Positions 29,914 through 32,886 of a stretch of DNA of 32,886 bases are shown piece after piece. A program made the translations under genes and the position numbers. The notes under the pieces are model-generated. The model had not been told where the DNA came from. It did no database searches and saw nothing but the letters and a program-made list of their open reading frames with translations. Source of the stretch: Akkermansiaceae bacterium (GTDB taxonomy: Bacteria; Verrucomicrobiota; Verrucomicrobiia; Verrucomicrobiales; Akkermansiaceae). The stretch's first letter is position 1. Each line of letters opens with the position of its first letter. The DNA lies in the NCBI GenBank assembly GCA_025362955.1, contig JANYFB010000216.1, forward strand, positions 1 through 32,886, read 5' to 3'.

Positions 29914-30995
29914 CGCTTGTCCCGCAGCACCATGTTGTAAACTTTCTCCAAGTCGGTTGAAGACAGTTCCTTGAGGGATGCGAACGGTTTCATCTTCAGG
30001 CGTCTGGCAACTTCAGGATAATATGCTTCCTTTGTGACCCCCATGGTTCTCATGCCTGCCATGATGGCTCCAATTAGAGAAGATGAATGGATCGCTGGAG
30101 ATTTTCTCTTTGCCTTGCGCACCAGCTTGGCTTTCTCGACCAAATACCAGTCCTTAACAAGCGGCATTTGTTCGACATGCAACGCATCATAGCGGGGAAC
30201 TTCAAATCGATTTTTTAACCGGGATCTCCAGCCTTTGATGCAGGTTGCGTATGGCTTTTTTTCTATCTCCTCGGAAAGCTTGGCCAATTCATCAGTCCAA
30301 TCCAAAACCCGCTTTTGATCTGCCGGCAAAATATGGTCGGGATGCCGCTGTATCGTGATTTCCGGCTTCTTCGGCAGGTTGATATTGAAAACATTTTTGT
30401 CGCCTGCGGACTGAATATTGCCATCTCCTTTCGCCTTCTGATTGATGCTCTTTTTACCGACCGTCTTCTTCGGCGCAGCGATTTTCGCCAGGATGTCGCG
30501 CACAGCAAGGTCGAGATGGATTTCTAAAAGCTTTCTGAATTCGTGCCGGCTTTTGAATGCGAAGCTCAATCCCGTATCTTTCATTTTGTCGCGGAATGCT
30601 TCGAGCTTTTTCATTTGTTCGAAGTCAGTCACAATGTGGGGAGCCTCAAGATTTGAGAAATAAGACATCACCCGGATACCTCGGGCCATTCCTCGTGTTA
30701 TCTCTTCCACGGTGCCTGACTCTGCCAAACCTGTTGGCGTTCCAAGGCGGGTCCAAAGGATGGCGACAAGAATTTGAGATTCATCGATCATCTGTCGGTT
30801 AATTGCAGCCTGGCCGCGTTCATCCATAGTGGGAGCGCAGTCAGTGCTCCAATGCCGCGCTTTTATATGCCATCCAGTGGAATCCTCATGCCGTTGGTTC
30901 CACGCGTCGATCACCTCGCGAGCAATAACGATTTCTCTCTCCACGTCACCTGGGCAACAGATGGTTACGTTCAGTATTTTCAATGTTTTGGTCAT
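29910..30995 (-). CDS. DUF4062-type protein, possible defence effector
   Basis: 361 residues. The first 165 look like a DUF4062 domain, a TIR/nucleoside-deoxyribosyltransferase-like fold often at the front of antiphage NTPases: VTICCPGDVEREIVIAREVI, then SQILVAILWTRLGTPTG, ESGTVEEITRG and VMSYFSNLEAP. A linker follows with GDGNIQSAGDKNVFNINL, a motif I know from defence and phage proteins. The C-terminal part (PYATCIKGWRSRLKNRFEVP and on) is helical and basic, faintly like phage ORF6C domains. No NTPase follows, unlike typical fusions. The ORF-track start at 31028 is replaced by the ATG at 30995, which overlaps the stop of a small upstream ORF (ATGA). The gene is visibly richer in A and T than the left side of the window. 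Confidence 0.65.
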   Translation of the reverse strand: MTKTLKILNVTICCPGDVEREIVIAREVIDAWNQRHEDSTGWHIKARHWSTDCAPTMDERGQAAINRQMIDESQILVAILWTRLGTPTGLAESGTVEEITRGMARGIRVMSYFSNLEAPHIVTDFEQMKKLEAFRDKMKDTGLSFAFKSRHEFRKLLEIHLDLAVRDILAKIAAPKKTVGKKSINQKAKGDGNIQSAGDKNVFNINLPKKPEITIQRHPDHILPADQKRVLDWTDELAKLSEEIEKKPYATCIKGWRSRLKNRFEVPRYDALHVEQMPLVKDWYLVEKAKLVRKAKRKSPAIHSSSLIGAIMAGMRTMGVTKEAYYPEVARRLKMKPFASLKELSSTDLEKVYNMVLRDKR

Positions 30996-31075
30996 AGCGC
31001 CGACGATCCTAGCATGGAAAATCCCCAAAGTGCCAGAATGGGCGACAAATTAGATTTTGGCAGTCCTACATCCAT
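30992..31075 (-). CDS. Small ORF (27 aa) coupled to the DUF4062-type gene
   Basis: Not in the ORF track. An ATG at 31075 follows AAGGAG at 5-6 bases, the best Shine-Dalgarno site I saw in the window. The peptide begins MDVGLPKSNL and its second half is hydrophobic (SPILALWGFSMLGSSAL), like a short membrane helix. Its TGA overlaps the ATG of the next gene as ATGA. It could be a small membrane partner, or a leader that sets translation of the DUF4062 protein. Upstream DNA is AT-rich with a possible -10 TATCCT. Confidence 0.55.
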   Translation of the reverse strand: MDVGLPKSNLSPILALWGFSMLGSSAL

Positions 31076-31218
31076 CGTAACTCCTTAAATTTTCGCTATT
31101 TAGGATAGGCAATTATTTTTAATCTGAACGGCTGATTGTGCACATTCATTGCTAGAAGTCTCCCTTTACTAACGAAATTTATTCTAGGGTGGGGTCGAAG
31201 AAGCGCTAGGCGCGAGGT

Positions 31219-32886
31219 TCAGTTCGGCTTCGGAATAGGCATCCGCGGCGGGGCGGTGGCCCACATAAGCTCAATCTCTTCCGGCGTTAGCCCGTAGGCT
31301 TCGTTGACGAGGTCGCTAAGTTCACGCTCCAGCTTCAGGGCCTCGGCGGCGAGGGCGCGGGCGGGTTCGATGGTGCGGGTGTATTCCTCGCGGAGGGCTT
31401 GCAGACCGGCGGCGGTAAGCGGGAGTTTTTTGCCCCGGATGTGCTTCACTTCGGCAATGAAGCTGTCGAGGTCGAGGGCGGTCAGGTTCTGGAGTTTGTT
31501 GGTCGGCTTTTCGATGGAGTATTCAACGCGCAGCCAGTCTAGAATCGTGTGTTTCGTTTTTTGCTGGCCGACTTGTATTTCGATCAGGCGGCGGGCGGCA
31601 TTTTCAGCTTGTCTCCTAGTTGCGGCTGTGGGTTCTGCTATGGGCAGTTCGGTCATTTTGAATGCTACAGGAGACAGCGCCTCATCTTTCATGTGCGGAA
31701 GGTAGCGCCAGTTGTGCCACCACAGTAGCGGTGAGTTCAGAACGGCTAGCAGATAAAGATCATCCGTGCTCAGTAAGAAAGTTTTGTTATTGCCATGGTT
31801 CCCCGCAGTATCCAGCGAGTAGGAGGGATGAAACTGGATCTCCTGGTAAATAATCTTGGGTTTCTCGAAGTCATCCCAAAAGGCGCATGAACTCAACTCC
31901 CACCAATGCCTTACCTGATTCTTTCGAGCGCGAAGCTGCGCCTCGTAAGGCTTCATGTGCGCGTGGATGCTGGGATAAGTTTTTTGGAACAACGCCTCAG
32001 CCGCCACACCATCCAATCCCTCACCGGACCAAGGCCATGTGAAATTGTTGCTCGACTTCATTACGATCATGAATTGACCGCTTTGCTCGGTATGCCAGCG
32101 CCCAAGGTCCTGCCCCCGGAAGTACGGACGGATAATCTCTGCACAGTTTGGGTCTGCTTTCACGACTTCCCCATGTTTTTGCGCGTCCAGAAGGAAAGCA
32201 TCATTGAAACCGGTCATTGTTCCCCGTTTCGGTGCTATTCCGAGAAACTCTCCCAGAGTTTTCCGATTTGAGCTGATCTTTTGATAAAGCTGGCTGACTT
32301 TGGGGGACTCGAGTTGCCAGTCTTGGACGCCAAGCTGCTGCAATTCGATTTCCGCGCCTTCAGTCTCGATTTGCACACTAAGATCGTTAACGCGAAGCTG
32401 TTCACGCGGGATCGTGCACAGCCGGGCAGTTTTGGGTTTCTCGTTACTCGTTGGCTTTTCGGCGACGATGATGCAGGGAAACACATCCGCATCTTCGAAG
32501 ATCTGTTTGGCATGGCCGAAATCGACAACCGACTTGATCCACGATTTCTCACTGAAGAAGCGGCGCAGCGGCTCGCCATAACCTGCCTTCATCCATTTGT
32601 TAGTGACGATGTAGGACATCAATCCACCGGGTTTCAGCAGGCGCACGCCGAGTTCGTAGAAATAGACGTAGAGGTCGGCCATGCCGTGGAAGCTCTGATA
32701 GTTCGCCTGCATCCATGGCTTGTAGGGAGTTAGAAGTTCCTGCCTAACATACGGCGGATTTCCCACCACGACATCGAAGCCGCCTTCCACGAAGACTTCG
32801 GGAAACGCGGCTTGCCAGTCGAAGGCTTTCGGATGGACAGCGGGATCGCTGACGACGCTGTTTCCCTCGCGGATGGTGTGATCCAG
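31219..32886 (-). CDS. Eco57I-like restriction-modification methyltransferase, 5' end missing
   Basis: N6-adenine methyltransferase region of a type IIG (or related) restriction-modification protein. The frame is open to the window edge, so the N-terminus, where a nuclease domain would sit, is not seen; the ORF-track start at 32790 is an internal GTG. Seen: the catalytic motif VVVGNPPYVRQE, LLKPGGLMSYIVTNKWMKAGYG, FEDADVFPCIIVAEK, then a TaqI-like target-recognition part (FLGIAPKRGTMTGFNDAFLL, IIRPYFRGQDLGRW, ILNSPLLWW-type segment) and a helical C-terminus. BREX PglX enzymes share this layout, so the system type cannot be fixed without the neighbours. About 140 bases separate its stop from the small ORF downstream. 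Confidence 0.88.
   Translation of the reverse strand: MDHTIREGNSVVSDPAVHPKAFDWQAAFPEVFVEGGFDVVVGNPPYVRQELLTPYKPWMQANYQSFHGMADLYVYFYELGVRLLKPGGLMSYIVTNKWMKAGYGEPLRRFFSEKSWIKSVVDFGHAKQIFEDADVFPCIIVAEKPTSNEKPKTARLCTIPREQLRVNDLSVQIETEGAEIELQQLGVQDWQLESPKVSQLYQKISSNRKTLGEFLGIAPKRGTMTGFNDAFLLDAQKHGEVVKADPNCAEIIRPYFRGQDLGRWHTEQSGQFMIVMKSSNNFTWPWSGEGLDGVAAEALFQKTYPSIHAHMKPYEAQLRARKNQVRHWWELSSCAFWDDFEKPKIIYQEIQFHPSYSLDTAGNHGNNKTFLLSTDDLYLLAVLNSPLLWWHNWRYLPHMKDEALSPVAFKMTELPIAEPTAATRRQAENAARRLIEIQVGQQKTKHTILDWLRVEYSIEKPTNKLQNLTALDLDSFIAEVKHIRGKKLPLTAAGLQALREEYTRTIEPARALAAEALKLERELSDLVNEAYGLTPEEIELMWATAPPRMPIPKPN

Overview
The window looks like chromosomal DNA of a Verrucomicrobiota bacterium, probably of the Verrucomicrobiales. 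It is GC-rich (roughly 57-60% by eye). It carries a TIGR04073-type exosortase-associated protein, a UxaE tagaturonate epimerase, a BatA-like membrane protein and a REP-associated transposase with its hairpins. This placement is an inference from gene content; no rRNA is present.

Left third (1-10.6 kb) is mostly housekeeping. It holds the 3' part of dinB, a BatA/VWA-like membrane protein, a probably broken GspG-like pseudopilin, two small hypotheticals, serA, the TIGR04073 protein with a clear terminator, dnaG on the minus strand, a tRNA-Val(CAC), and a DctA-type symporter divergent from nspC.

The middle (11.85-19.4 kb) is a sugar-acid catabolic locus. An AraC regulator faces a run of plus-strand genes: a sugar isomerase/epimerase-like TIM barrel, an aldo/keto reductase, an LgoD-like zinc alcohol dehydrogenase, UxaE, a COG3618 lactonase, a KDPG aldolase (Eda) and a ROK sugar kinase. 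Read together they match a route L-galactose > L-galactonolactone > L-galactonate > D-tagaturonate > D-fructuronate, finishing through Entner-Doudoroff-type cleavage. UxuB, UxuA and an obvious KDG kinase are not in the window.

From 19.5 to 23 kb there is a rhomboid protease, three small proteins (two membrane-anchored), a cupin and aroB. From 27.6 down to 23 kb on the minus strand, six genes overlap end to end: xseA, DUF2071, a membrane-tethered methyltransferase-like protein, a four-helix membrane protein, a DoxX-like protein and a DUF3419/BtaA-like aminocarboxypropyl transferase relative. Five of these form an uncharacterised cluster that may modify a lipid or other membrane substrate.

The right end (27.7-32.9 kb) looks accessory. 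A RAYT transposase is bracketed by three hairpin repeats whose one variable base pair covaries. Next come a DUF2726 nuclease-like protein, a thioredoxin-fold-like hypothetical, a DUF4062-type protein preceded by a 27-codon ORF that overlaps its start, and the 3' part of an Eco57I-like restriction-modification methylase. This resembles a defence island. An octamer that recurs 15 times in the first 22 kb is absent from the last 11 kb.
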